A stretch of 58,737 bases of DNA, taken from contig JADYYH010000016.1 of assembly GCA_020853775.1 (NCBI GenBank), forward strand, positions 1 to 58,737, in the 5' to 3' direction. The DNA is from Nitrospira sp. (GTDB lineage Bacteria > Nitrospirota > Nitrospiria > Nitrospirales > Nitrospiraceae). Both the position numbers and the translations under genes were made by a program. Shown piece after piece: positions 15,520 through 24,715 of the stretch. Each line of letters opens with the position of its first letter. Position 1 is the stretch's first letter. The notes beneath the pieces were generated by a model, which made no database searches, was not told where the DNA came from, and worked only from the letters and a program-made list of their open reading frames with translations.

Positions 15520-16686
15520 ATGGCTTCTCTGCCCTCACTACGCCCTGCATTTACCGCCCTCTTGATGGCGGTTAGCTTGCTCGGCTGCTCCCAATCCAAT
15601 GACGTCATTTCAACCAATCTGAACGCCTGTCTCATCGTGACGGAGGCCGAGGTTGAATTCGCCATCGGCACGCCGGTCACCCCGGGCCTACGCCAGAATG
15701 ATCGGCAATGTCTCTATCAGGCGAAGCGGAATCCGCAAGAGACGGTCATGGTGGAACTGAACGCCGGTCCGGATGGGGATCGCAGGAGTGTGTTTCAGGA
15801 TCAGCGCTCAAAAGCCGGCAACCAGCCGGTCCCCGGCGTTGGGGACGGCGCGTTCACGCTTCGTTCTCCCATCGGGGGAATTCAGCTGACATTTTTAAAA
15901 TCTGATGCGCTGGTGACGCTCTCGCTCACGTCCCCGAAGCAAGCCAATCCGCAAGCGGCGGTCACCAACCTGGCGAAGGTCGCCGCGACCAGGCTTGGCG
16001 CTCCGATTCGTGCAACTCCGGCAGCTGCGGCGGAACCAAGCATCACAGGAACTCCTTCACAATGGGCCGGCGAATGGTACGGCTGTGTGCCCGTCGGCAT
16101 GATGTACGGCAAAGGCCACCTGACGTTGAATGAACGCGGCACCTGGTCGATGACGACCGCCGTGGTCATGCCGGGCACGATCATCGCGGACCGGGGACGC
16201 TGGGAAGCCGAATCCTACCAGGAGATTTTGCACGGCACCTATCAAGTTGCCGGCAGCGACCGCTTTTCCACCACCGGTATCCTCAGCGTGACCTGGGATA
16301 AACTGGCGAAGAATCAAGAACCGAGTAAGTTCGATCCGCTCCTCTGGCAGTCGTTCACGGTGATTCCACGGAAGGTCGCCGTCAAACGGCTTCCGGCGGT
16401 TGAACCATCCCTGGTGGGCACCTGGGAAGGGTCGTCCAAGTTTGTCGATCGGCAGGAAGAATTTGTCTGGACGATTACCGCGGCCAATGTCTCGGAATTT
16501 TTCCGAGCGACGTCGCAGACCGGTCGTGTCGAGCAGGAACAAGACCGGTTTCGATTAGTCGTCCCGCAAAGCAAAACGCCACCCCTCTCCGTTCGCGTTT
16601 TGTCCCAGGATAAGATGGAACTGACCGATACGAGCGGCGCGGTGTCTCAATGGAATCGGAACGAAAAACTGCTGTCGCGCTGTTAG
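15520..16686 (+). CDS. predicted lipoprotein of unknown function
   Basis: 388 residues. It starts with a signal peptide ending in the lipobox SLLGC (MASLPSLRPAFTALLMAVSL, then LGC), so the mature protein should be lipid-anchored. Residues 25-165 look like a DUF3558-type or similar small domain; residues 180-388 contain two related segments, around GEWYGCVPVGMMYGKG and VGTWEGSSKFVDRQEEF, each like a beta-rich lipocalin-style unit. I cannot name the family. No enzyme motif is visible. The start fits the short-leader promoter upstream. Confidence 0.7.
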   Translation: MASLPSLRPAFTALLMAVSLLGCSQSNDVISTNLNACLIVTEAEVEFAIGTPVTPGLRQNDRQCLYQAKRNPQETVMVELNAGPDGDRRSVFQDQRSKAGNQPVPGVGDGAFTLRSPIGGIQLTFLKSDALVTLSLTSPKQANPQAAVTNLAKVAATRLGAPIRATPAAAAEPSITGTPSQWAGEWYGCVPVGMMYGKGHLTLNERGTWSMTTAVVMPGTIIADRGRWEAESYQEILHGTYQVAGSDRFSTTGILSVTWDKLAKNQEPSKFDPLLWQSFTVIPRKVAVKRLPAVEPSLVGTWEGSSKFVDRQEEFVWTITAANVSEFFRATSQTGRVEQEQDRFRLVVPQSKTPPLSVRVLSQDKMELTDTSGAVSQWNRNEKLLSRC

Positions 16687-16736
16687 CTGCTGTCATTGAC
16701 CGGACTTTTTCCAGGCCCGAAAAACTTTCGCGCACC

Positions 16737-16766
16737 TTGAACTGATTTTCCTGCCTTCGATAGACT
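16737..16766 (+). promoter_or_regulatory. predicted leaderless promoter
   Basis: TTGAAC (16737-16742), 18 bases, TAGACT (16761-16766), then six bases to the ATG at 16773. Same geometry as at 8485-8520. Confidence 0.5.
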
Positions 16767-16772
16767 AGAACC

Positions 16773-17180
16773 ATGCGGATATGGATCATCGCCACCATCT
16801 TTTCGGCCGCATCTCTCTTAATGACGACTGGGGTCCATCTCGCAGCTGCCGCGGAGGGTCAGGGCACGCAAGCCAGTGAGTTGTTCGACCACCTCATTCC
16901 AAAGGACGCGCTTCGCCACCTCTACAACCAAGCCCTCTCCACGTTGCAGGAATACGTCGACGTGGAGGGCAAGCTGCCCGGCAAAGGGTCGTCGCAGCAA
17001 CAGGCGGGAGAGTTTCGCCTCAAACTGTTTCCTCAAGGCAAGTCTCGCTCACAGGAACACATGAGCGCCGAAGGATCCTTTCGACGCTCACCCGATACGG
17101 ATCAGCAGGAATTCACTCTGCGATTCAAATCCTCCCGCACTCCCCAACAGCCTCCGCTCGCCAATGACGACGTGATCTGA
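16773..17180 (+). CDS. secreted protein of unknown function
   Basis: 135 residues. The start MRIWIIATIFSAASLLMTTG is a signal peptide with a likely cut after AAA near residue 27. The mature part is hydrophilic, with a helix around KDALRHLYNQALSTLQEYVD and a basic, glutamine-rich end. I do not recognise it. It is probably periplasmic. The start codon sits where a leaderless transcript would begin. Confidence 0.6.
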   Translation: MRIWIIATIFSAASLLMTTGVHLAAAAEGQGTQASELFDHLIPKDALRHLYNQALSTLQEYVDVEGKLPGKGSSQQQAGEFRLKLFPQGKSRSQEHMSAEGSFRRSPDTDQQEFTLRFKSSRTPQQPPLANDDVI

Positions 17181-17219
17181 AGCGCGTCGGTCGTGCCCTA
17201 GTCGTCGCCGAGCGTGCAC

Positions 17220-17248
17220 TTGACCAAGGTATGACCGGGGCATAGAAT
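17220..17248 (+). promoter_or_regulatory. predicted strong promoter in the 17.2-17.5 kb gap
   Basis: TTGACC (17220-17225), 17 bases, TAGAAT (17243-17248). The region 17181-17504 has no convincing gene apart from a possible ATG at 17292 after GGAGGTCGGAGCG, which would extend the small membrane protein at 17505 by 71 atypical residues. Confidence 0.5.
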
Positions 17249-17504
17249 ACATTTCTGGTGTACGACCCGCCTCAACCTGGAGGTCGGAGCGATGTTCTTC
17301 CTTGGGACGCAAATCCGACAGGATGAACATGGCAGGTGTACCCTGCTCCCAGCCAACCTCGTCTCTTCACACCGCCGAATTGCAAGCTTCCACTCAACGC
17401 ATCCTTACGCGCTCGCGTACCCTTCATCTGCAGCAGGCATTGCCGTCCGGTACGGCGGCGCGCGCACAGAGGACTCGCGCAAGACCCGCGCGGGAGCGTG
17501 GCCT

Positions 17505-17684
17505 ATGTCAGGAGTCTATTGGGGAATCGTGACCGGTCTCTTGGCGATGGTAGGAACTCTCTTCGTCTGCATAGACATTCTGTATGGCGCAGGGGGCGGT
17601 TCGTCCGACTCGCCGGCAGAGGGGTTCGGTGAGTCGAATCAGACGGTCGGATCCGCGTCGACAGGCTCGCGTCAGGCAGCCTAA
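17505..17684 (+). CDS. small membrane protein, paralogue-like A
   Basis: 59 residues starting MSGVYWGIVTGLLAMVGTLF. One transmembrane helix (residues 4-27) is followed by a polar, glycine- and serine-rich tail ending SRQAA. The ATG has GGGAG 8 bases upstream. The organisation and the tail resemble the gene at 17799. An in-frame ATG at 17292 with a good GGAGG site could give a 130-residue form, but the added segment has no coding character. Function unknown. Confidence 0.5.
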   Translation: MSGVYWGIVTGLLAMVGTLFVCIDILYGAGGGSSDSPAEGFGESNQTVGSASTGSRQAA

Positions 17685-17798
17685 GGCCGTCGCAAGCCGG
17701 CAGCCTGAGGGATCAGAGACGCCATAGATGTTGCGTCAAGCGATGGCTCTATCGGCGTCCCGGCCAACAATCTGTTGTTCGATCAACGGAGGTGCCAC

Positions 17799-17969
17799 AT
17801 GGAGGTCGAGATTATCGGTGTTGGAACGATGATCGCGCTGGTTTGGCTGATTGCCTGGTCCATGGCGGGCGAGAGCGAGTCTGAGAGACGACGCCTCACC
17901 TCGGCGCCTGATGCCGGCCATTCCTTCGACACCGACTCAGGCGAAACACGAGTCAGGCACGCAGCCTGA
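17799..17969 (+). CDS. small membrane protein, paralogue-like B
   Basis: 56 residues starting MEVEIIGVGTMIALVWLIAW, a single transmembrane helix with a polar tail ending RVRHAA. GGAGG lies 7 bases before the ATG, a strong site. It has the same plan as the gene at 17505: a short helix, an acidic and arginine-rich tail and similar last codons. Function unknown; small membrane regulators or stress peptides are possible. Confidence 0.55.
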   Translation: MEVEIIGVGTMIALVWLIAWSMAGESESERRRLTSAPDAGHSFDTDSGETRVRHAA

Positions 17970-18092
17970 ACGGCACTCGCTGAGTACCGGGAGAGTGGGC
18001 GCGCCTTGTCTGACGGCGAGATCGACGCGAGTGGCGAGGTTTGTCGCCAGGTAGAGGAACAATCAAGAATCGATTGTTGTCGTGTGCGACTG

Positions 18093-19376
18093 TCAGGCGA
18101 GAATCTTCGGCTGTCCGATGCCGGCAATGACTTCTTCGGTAATCACGACGGACTTGACGCCGCTTAACGCCGGCACGTCATACATCAGGTCCAGCATCAC
18201 CTCTTCGAGAATCGTGCGAAGCGCCCGCGCACCGGTTTTCATCACCGCTGCCCGGCGAGCCACGGCTTTGACGGCGGCATCGGTAAATTGGAGGTCGATG
18301 CCCTCTAGCTCGAACAGGGCCTGATATTGTTTCACCAGCGCATTCCTCGGCTCGCTGAGGACCCGAATGAGCGCCGGGACGTCGAGATCTGCCAGGGTGG
18401 TCAGGACCGGGAATCGACCGACAAATTCCGGGATGAGCCCGAATTTCAGCAGGTCTTCGGATTGCACACATTGCAACACTTCGCTGTGGCCGTCGAGCTC
18501 ACCGGCAGGAGCGATTGCGCCGAATCCCAACCGCTTGGGCATCGTCCGTTGGGCGACCATGGCATCCAATCCGACGAACGCCCCGCCGGCAATAAAGAGA
18601 ATGTTCGTCGTATCCACGCGGATGTAGTCCTGCTCCGGATGCTTGCGTCCGCCTTTGGGCGGCACGTTGCACACAGTCCCCTCGACCAGTTTCAGGAGCG
18701 CCTGCTGCACCCCTTCGCCGGACACATCCCTCGTCAATGAAGGATTCTCGGACTTGCGGCTGATCTTGTCGATCTCGTCGATATAGATGATGCCGGTTTC
18801 GGCACGGGCGACGTCGTAATCGCAATTCTGGAGCAGCTTGAGGACGACGTTCTCGACATCTTCCCCCACATAGCCGGCCTCGGTCAGCGCCGTCGCATCG
18901 GCAATGGTGAAGGGCACGTGAAGAATACGGGCCAGCGTCTGGGACAGCAGCGTCTTTCCCGTCCCGGTCGAGCCGATCATGAGGATGTTGCCCTTCTCGA
19001 GATCGACGTGTTTGAGCCGCTCCCGATTCACAATCCGTTTGTAATGATTGTGCACGGCGACGGAAAGGACTTTCTTGGCGCGATCCTGCCCGATCACATA
19101 TTCATCGAGCTTGGCTTTGATATCCGTGGGCTTCGGAATCACCAGCGGGAGGGGGGAGGCTGACGCAGGGGAACTCTGAGCCTTGTTCTTGGCAAGGGAC
19201 AGGGAACAGCGCTGAATACATTCCTCGCAGATGGACACCGCTGCCTGGCTCCGACACGAGGTGCAGGCGAACGGCTCCGAATTCGTCACGAGCGTCCGGC
19301 CGGCATCCTGAGGCTTGCCGCAAAACGAACAGCGCCGGTCTGGTTTCTGCGTCGAATGCCGCTGGTCCCAGAACAC
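18093..19376 (-). CDS. clpX: ClpX AAA+ unfoldase with an expanded zinc domain
   Basis: 427 residues, full length. ClpX unfolds tagged proteins and feeds them to ClpP. The AAA+ module has Walker A GSTGTGKT, Walker [11 protein letters not shown], the pore-2 region and [20 protein letters not shown]. The ClpP-binding loop reads LGF instead of IGF, which is a tolerated variant. The zinc domain is unusual: CSFCGK (C16, C19), then an extra CTSC (C38, C41) and then CEEC (C50, C53), where E. coli has only the first and last pairs. No clpP is adjacent; usually tig-clpP-clpX are together, so this may be a second, stand-alone copy. Confidence 0.94.
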   Translation of the reverse strand: MFWDQRHSTQKPDRRCSFCGKPQDAGRTLVTNSEPFACTSCRSQAAVSICEECIQRCSLSLAKNKAQSSPASASPLPLVIPKPTDIKAKLDEYVIGQDRAKKVLSVAVHNHYKRIVNRERLKHVDLEKGNILMIGSTGTGKTLLSQTLARILHVPFTIADATALTEAGYVGEDVENVVLKLLQNCDYDVARAETGIIYIDEIDKISRKSENPSLTRDVSGEGVQQALLKLVEGTVCNVPPKGGRKHPEQDYIRVDTTNILFIAGGAFVGLDAMVAQRTMPKRLGFGAIAPAGELDGHSEVLQCVQSEDLLKFGLIPEFVGRFPVLTTLADLDVPALIRVLSEPRNALVKQYQALFELEGIDLQFTDAAVKAVARRAAVMKTGARALRTILEEVMLDLMYDVPALSGVKSVVITEEVIAGIGQPKILA

Positions 19377-19464
19377 CGCATTTCCTCCATGCTACGAGAT
19401 CTGCGTGGATGCGATGCCTCATCTTATGCCTCTGGATGGCGACCTGCAAGCAGGGACAGGCTGA

Positions 19465-20214
19465 CTAGAAAGTCATACCGACACCACCGGCGATGATATG
19501 GGTGCGATAATTGAGTGTGAACGAGGGGCCTCGGGAGCCGTCCGTGAACTCACTCTCCCACTGATAATTCGCCACGAAATATTTGTACTCCGTGAAGAGA
19601 AACAGGCGGTCCGTGACATTGGCGCGGACGCCGCCGAGGAACTGGTAGGCAAATGCCCCGTCGGCGGCATTTTCATGCACCACGCCGATCGTGCTGTGCT
19701 GGAAATTCAAATCGCGGGCAAATCCACCCGACAAGCCCGCGCCGACGCCGATATACGGCTGGATCGTCTCCCCCGGATAGCGCAACAGGACGTTGGCCAT
19801 GGCGTTGATCGATTGCAGACGAAAATTCGTCGATCTCGTCACGCCCCCGCTCGTCGCCGTGGGCGCGTTCACCTTCCCGTCGAGGCCCGACAATTCGGCT
19901 TCCAGTCCCAGATAGCGCCCGGCAAATGCCGGGAAAAATCCGATCTTCAATCCGCCGCCCAAGCCACCTTGAACGTCCGTATTCGTGAACGGGTCTTCTT
20001 GCAACCGGGCCGGACGATTCAGCGGCCGGCTGCCTTGCACATACAGGCTGATATACATGTCCGTCTTGGTCTCTTCCGGTTTCACCTCAACCGGAGCGGT
20101 CGAAGACTTCGTGGCACTCGAGGCGGAATCAGCGGCCAGCAACAGAGCGGGATGAGCCTGCGCCAACACCCCGACAAGCAAGACGACGGCGAAAGAAGAG
20201 CAGATCGATTTCAT
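19465..20214 (-). CDS. outer-membrane beta-barrel protein
   Basis: 249 residues. MKSICSSFAVVLLVGVLAQA is a signal peptide, cut near residue 27. The mature part has a short Ser/Thr/Glu linker and then an eight-stranded OmpA/OmpW-like barrel pattern, with IQPYIGVGAGLSGGF and LFLFTEYKYFVANYQWE typical of the opacity/porin family. It ends in VGMTF with the terminal phenylalanine required for BAM recognition. ATG 20214 is used because the signal peptide starts there. Role unknown. Confidence 0.8.
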   Translation of the reverse strand: MKSICSSFAVVLLVGVLAQAHPALLLAADSASSATKSSTAPVEVKPEETKTDMYISLYVQGSRPLNRPARLQEDPFTNTDVQGGLGGGLKIGFFPAFAGRYLGLEAELSGLDGKVNAPTATSGGVTRSTNFRLQSINAMANVLLRYPGETIQPYIGVGAGLSGGFARDLNFQHSTIGVVHENAADGAFAYQFLGGVRANVTDRLFLFTEYKYFVANYQWESEFTDGSRGPSFTLNYRTHIIAGGVGMTF

Positions 20215-20402
20215 GATGGACTCCTGTGAGTACGTAGCAAGACAGGACGGGAGCCGCCTGCCATAGGCCACTCATATCATGAGAGAGAACTCTGACAAAC
20301 TGATTCAGACGTTTGCGCTACTCGGAGAGACAGGTCAGGAAGCGGCACAAACGCAAGACGCGTCGTGAGTGGCGGGGCTCTCGTTCGTACAGGAGGCGGG
20401 GG

Positions 20403-20993
20403 CTAGCCGCGGGTGAAGAATTGCTTGAGGGTCTCCTCGGGAACCAGCCCGACCAACAGTTGGTTGTCCGCCCGTTGCAACAGCGGCACGCCCTGATGGT
20501 CTGCCTCTTCCCAGCGCTCTCCCCATTCGCGGAGCATCAAATCTATGGCGGGCGCAGCCGGGCCAAGCAGGGCTGTTCCTGCAAACCCGTGGCGTTCCGC
20601 TTCCAGCCGCAACAGCTGTCCATCGGAGAGATCCGCCCCGTTCACCCAGAACAGGCGATACAACGAACGGATAAACTCAGCGGCTCGAGTGGCATCCGTA
20701 CGCAGGGCGCGAGCCGAGGCCGTAATGGCTAATCCGGTATTCGGCTTTCCCGCCGGCAGTGAAATCGACAGTTCAGGCGCAAGCCGCCGGACCATCTCCA
20801 CCTCTTGCTTCAATTCCGCCTGTAAATGCCCGGCCCATGTGGCCATGGGCTGCGGCAAATGCGGGGCATGCTGCACCCCATGCCAGGAGACCTGTTCCAT
20901 GAGACCACGCGCATAGAGCCGTTCGTGCATCGCATAACAGAACGGGCAGTTGAAGTCGCTATAGAGGCGACACCGGTTTGCCTCATTCGTCAT
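20403..20993 (-). CDS. DsbA-family (FrnE-like) thioredoxin-fold oxidoreductase
   Basis: 196 residues with the thioredoxin-fold active site CPFC at residues 16-19 (RLYSDFNCPFCYAMHERLY). The helical insertion and the late strand GVPLLQRADNQLLVGLVP carry the cis-proline region of DsbA/FrnE/HCCA-isomerase relatives. There is no signal peptide, so it is expected in the cytoplasm like FrnE. Its ATG overlaps the stop of the cyclase gene upstream by 4 bases, so they form an operon. Confidence 0.85.
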   Translation of the reverse strand: MTNEANRCRLYSDFNCPFCYAMHERLYARGLMEQVSWHGVQHAPHLPQPMATWAGHLQAELKQEVEMVRRLAPELSISLPAGKPNTGLAITASARALRTDATRAAEFIRSLYRLFWVNGADLSDGQLLRLEAERHGFAGTALLGPAAPAIDLMLREWGERWEEADHQGVPLLQRADNQLLVGLVPEETLKQFFTRG

Positions 20994-21817
20994 TTGCCGT
21001 CTCGCGGCGGAAGAAGCGCAATGATGCGAACCGGCGCGCCGGTGCCTCCCGCGATTTTCATCGGCAGCGCCACGAGCCTGGCGCCCGACGCGGGAACCTC
21101 TGCCAGACCTGCCACGTTCTCAAGCCCATAGAGGCCCGCCGCATTCACGATCCGATGCACGACAAAATCCTGCGAGGGCCCGTAATCGATACTGGCCGTA
21201 TCAATGCCGATTCCGGAAATGTGCCGTTCCTTGACGAGCAGCTCTGCCGCCTCCTTCGAGAAGCCGGGGAAATGCAGTGTGGTCGCGCTCTCCGGGGTCG
21301 CGCTGCCGAAGTATCGTTCACGATCGTTCCAATAGGCGCCCCAGCCGGTCAGCATCATGACAATGGCGCCGGCCGGGATGGTCCCATGGCTGGCCTCCCA
21401 CCGACGGATGTCGTTCGTGGACAGACGATAGTCACGGTCATCGGCCGCCGCGGCACGCACATCGATGACCACCGCAGGCCCCATCAGCTGCTCGACCGGA
21501 ATGCCGTCGATCCCCGCCTGGCCCTGCGCGAAATGAATAGGCGCATCCATATGCGTGCCTGCATGCTCCGACAAGGCCACCTGCCCGGTGGCATACCAGG
21601 CTTCGGTGGCCGTGCCGCCCCGTTGGGTGGAGTCCCGATGAAACGGAGGATTGTTGGGCCAGACTTGGGTCGTATCGTCAAATGGATAGGTCAGGTCGAG
21701 CACGCGTGGTCCCGCCTCCGCGGCACAAGACCAGGTTGCCACCGACAACTGCATCGCCGCACAGACGGCCAGCGCCGACAACCGGAGCCGATGAAGACAG
21801 TTTGATTTTGGAGCCAT
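20990..21817 (-). CDS. exported cyclase-family (KynB-like) metal hydrolase
   Basis: 275 residues. A signal peptide precedes the mature start (LRLSALAVCAAMQLSVATWS). It has the family's metal-binding motif HAGTHMDAPIHF, the early DLTYPFDDTTQVWPNNP strand and the later GIGIDTASIDYGPSQDF strand. The family includes kynurenine formamidase and related cyclases; the exported location argues against a tryptophan-breakdown role. It is divergent from the RuBisCO-like gene (99 bases between starts) and couples to the DsbA-like gene. Confidence 0.85.
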   Translation of the reverse strand: MAPKSNCLHRLRLSALAVCAAMQLSVATWSCAAEAGPRVLDLTYPFDDTTQVWPNNPPFHRDSTQRGGTATEAWYATGQVALSEHAGTHMDAPIHFAQGQAGIDGIPVEQLMGPAVVIDVRAAAADDRDYRLSTNDIRRWEASHGTIPAGAIVMMLTGWGAYWNDRERYFGSATPESATTLHFPGFSKEAAELLVKERHISGIGIDTASIDYGPSQDFVVHRIVNAAGLYGLENVAGLAEVPASGARLVALPMKIAGGTGAPVRIIALLPPRDGK

Positions 21818-21916
21818 GATTTCTCGCAACATGAGTGACCACACGCAGACGCTTCCGTGCGGGGCGCAAATACGGTACCCTCTCACGCCTCGGCAGTGCA
21901 ACCGCAAGGAACGAAT

Positions 21917-23065
21917 ATGTCCGATCACCACCTTCATCTTTCCGGGCAACGCTTTTCGGTGGAATATGACATTCACGGATCGGCGGAGGATGCGCAGCGG
22001 CGGGCCGTCGTCCTTTGCATCGACCAGACCGTCGAGGCCGCCGATCACGTGATTCCGGCAGGTGTGATTCGTGAGGAGTTGCTCGGCCATGTGGTCGGCA
22101 TCGACAGGGTGAACGATAGCGTTCACCGCGCGGTGCTGACGTTTCCAGTTGAACTGCTCGATGGAACCATGGGCACCCTCCTCCACATGAGCTTCGGGAT
22201 GGCGGGATTAAGGTACGGGGTTCGCCTCACGAACCTCGCGATCCCGGATGGGGCTCTCGCCAGGATGACCCGCCCCCGTTTCGGAGTCTCCGGACTTCGC
22301 GCAGCACTTGAAGTTCACGCCCGTCCTTTAGTCTGCGCCGTGCTGAAACCACTCGGCTGGTCTCCGCAGGCCCTCGCTGACCTGGCTTACGAATTTGCAC
22401 TCGGCGAAGTGGATGTGATTAAGGACGATCAAAGTCTCGGTGATCACCCGTTCTGTCCATTCGCAGAGCGTGTGACCCGTTGCGCCGAAGCCATTGCCAG
22501 GGCATCCAGACAAACGGGCAAACGCTGCCTCTACGCGCCTCACGTGTCGGGTCCCTGGCCCACGCTCCTCGACCGGGCCTGTCTTGCGCAAAACGCCGGT
22601 GCCGGCGCGCTGCTACTGTGTCCCGGGCTGACCGGCTTTGACGCCCTCAGCTCGATGGCCCGCCTCCCTTCCCCGTCACTCCCCTTGATCGCGCATCCGG
22701 ACTTTCAAGGCAGTCATTACGTCAATCCGGCCAGCGGCATCGCGCCTGCAGTGCTCTTCGGTCTTTTTCCCCGATTGGCCGGTGCCGATGTCTCGATCTA
22801 TCCCACATTCGGATTGGATTTCCCGATCTCGGAGGAGGATTGCCGCAGCATTGGGCGCGCCTGCCGAAACCGTTTGAGCCCCTGTCCTCCGATTTTTCCA
22901 TCCGCCGCCGGGAAGATGAGTGCGTCACGAATCCATGAGATGCTCGCACTCTACGGAACCGACGTGCTCTTCGTGCTTGGCAGCGACCTGCGTCGCGACC
23001 CCACTCGTATCCGAACGGCCTGCCAGGAATTCATTCGCCTGCTCGAAGCACGGGACGCTCCTTAG
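21917..23065 (+). CDS. RuBisCO-like protein (form IV)
   Basis: 382 residues. It has the RuBisCO large-subunit fold order: an N-terminal domain (to about 135), then LKPLGWSP (K144, matching K175 of spinach), VIKDDQSLGDHP (K169-D170-D171, matching K201-D202-D203), LIAHPDFQG (H260, matching H294) and PSAAGKMS (S329, matching S379). Key carboxylase residues are changed: K177 is missing, E204 is Q172, R295 is P261, and the loop-6 VGK lysine is not visible. It therefore should not fix CO2. Known RLPs act as enolases or isomerases in methionine salvage or sugar-acid pathways. ATG 21917 has AAGGA upstream. No mtn genes are adjacent. Confidence 0.9.
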   Translation: MSDHHLHLSGQRFSVEYDIHGSAEDAQRRAVVLCIDQTVEAADHVIPAGVIREELLGHVVGIDRVNDSVHRAVLTFPVELLDGTMGTLLHMSFGMAGLRYGVRLTNLAIPDGALARMTRPRFGVSGLRAALEVHARPLVCAVLKPLGWSPQALADLAYEFALGEVDVIKDDQSLGDHPFCPFAERVTRCAEAIARASRQTGKRCLYAPHVSGPWPTLLDRACLAQNAGAGALLLCPGLTGFDALSSMARLPSPSLPLIAHPDFQGSHYVNPASGIAPAVLFGLFPRLAGADVSIYPTFGLDFPISEEDCRSIGRACRNRLSPCPPIFPSAAGKMSASRIHEMLALYGTDVLFVLGSDLRRDPTRIRTACQEFIRLLEARDAP

Positions 23066-23312
23066 TTCGTCTCTCCACACGAGCTCAAGGTTTGCTCCAT
23101 AACCTTCTAATATCACACGTTATTTCAAGCTCCTGACGTACCCGACCTACTTCGCACAGCCCTGGACGTTTTTCCATCTCTCCTACAAAGCGATCAGGCG
23201 GCGACACAGGCTATCCCCTCGTTTTTTCAAGTTTCCTAAGCTGGCCTCCGATACAGGCCATAGCCGAAGTACGTACCGTATAGAGTGATCCCCTGCCTGT
23301 CTCTGAGCAATC

Positions 23313-24650
23313 ATGGCCACAACCAACACCGACGATTCCAAAAAACTCGACAAGTCTGGCGCACGAACGCTCAGCCCTGAGCACCTTCGTGTGGGGATGT
23401 ACGTTGACCTGAATTGCGGCTGGTTCAGACATCCCTTCCCACGACGTTCGTTCAAACTGAGCTCTGAAAGTCAGATCGCCACGATTAAGGGTCTTGGTCT
23501 CACGACCGTCCTCATTTACCCGCGAGAATCAGATCCAGACCCGGAGACGGACGAAACAGCAGGCGAACCCGTTCCGACATCGACCGACATGGGCGAGCCA
23601 GCGACACACCCGGCTCCTGACGAGACTGCTACCGGGACCCATCCTGCCCACACGGATGAAGAGCTGCCCACGCATGGCGACTATCATCAGGCCGTAGAGC
23701 TGGCCTCGGAAACCTATCGCCAGATGCTCGGCACCACCGGTGAGATGATGGACGCGCTCACCAGCGGATCCGAGGAAGGCATGCGTTCTGCCGAGACGAT
23801 GATCGGCGGCATCAGCACCTTATTGACCAATACTCAGGCCGCCGGCACCGTGGCCAGCGCTTTCGACCCTGAAGATATCGAGGATGCGACCGTCCTCCAT
23901 TCACTGAACGTGGCGACCCTTTCGATGATGGTCGCCCAGCAATTTGGCATCGATCAGCACACGCTGCAGATGATCGGCCTGGCGGGGCTGTTACTCGACA
24001 TCGGAGAGCGACGGATCCCGCGTCATATTTTAGAAACTCGCGCCCGCCGGTCTGAACCCGAACATGTGAAGTACCAGCTGCACCCCTATCTCGGCGTGGA
24101 GATGCTGCGAGGATTTCCCGGCATTCCCGAAGAGGTGCTGGACGTCATCCGCAGCCACCATGAACGACTGGATGGTTCCGGATATCCCGAGAAGCTGAAA
24201 GGGGACCAGATTTCATTCCCCGCGAGAATCGTCAGCGCCGTCGACCACTACGACACGTTGGTCAACAGCCTTTACGCCGAGGAAGCGCTTTCACCGGCTG
24301 AAGCGCTGGCGACCATGTACAAACACCAGAAGCAGCTGTTTTCGACCGAGGTTGTGGTGGCCATGATTCAGACATTGGGCGTGTATCCCCCGGGAACCGT
24401 TGTCTCCTTGTCTGACGGCTCATTCGGCCTCGTCCTGAACATCAACTTCAAGAATCGCATGAAGCCTCTGGTGCTGATCTATCATCTACGGCCGGGCCAA
24501 GACTCTCACATCGTCGATCTTCTGCAAGACCCCGTTCTTACTATCCTCCGTGCCGTGTCACGTGAAGAGTTGCCCCGCCCCATCGTCGAATACTTCCGGC
24601 TGAAACGGTGGACCGGCTATTTCATCCAATCCACCATGCGCACGGCCTAA
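23313..24650 (+). CDS. DUF3391 plus degenerate HD-GYP domain protein
   Basis: 445 residues. The N-terminus LRVGMYVDLNCGWFRHPFP, then RRSFKLSSESQIATIKGLG, is a DUF3391 domain, often paired with HD-GYP phosphodiesterases that cleave c-di-GMP. A proline/glutamate-rich linker (residues 70-115) follows. The HD-GYP part has H196 in HSLNVATLSMM and HHERLDGSGYPEKLKG, but where HDIGK is expected it reads LLDIGER: L228 replaces the metal histidine and E replaces lysine. Enzyme activity is therefore doubtful and it may be a c-di-GMP sensor. The 247-base gap upstream has no clear feature. Confidence 0.88.
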   Translation: MATTNTDDSKKLDKSGARTLSPEHLRVGMYVDLNCGWFRHPFPRRSFKLSSESQIATIKGLGLTTVLIYPRESDPDPETDETAGEPVPTSTDMGEPATHPAPDETATGTHPAHTDEELPTHGDYHQAVELASETYRQMLGTTGEMMDALTSGSEEGMRSAETMIGGISTLLTNTQAAGTVASAFDPEDIEDATVLHSLNVATLSMMVAQQFGIDQHTLQMIGLAGLLLDIGERRIPRHILETRARRSEPEHVKYQLHPYLGVEMLRGFPGIPEEVLDVIRSHHERLDGSGYPEKLKGDQISFPARIVSAVDHYDTLVNSLYAEEALSPAEALATMYKHQKQLFSTEVVVAMIQTLGVYPPGTVVSLSDGSFGLVLNINFKNRMKPLVLIYHLRPGQDSHIVDLLQDPVLTILRAVSREELPRPIVEYFRLKRWTGYFIQSTMRTA

Positions 24651-24715
24651 CGCACGCTGCCGGCTCCTCGTCTGATCACTGGCAGCGGCGCAGTGCAGTA
24701 TGGTATCTCCCAGGC

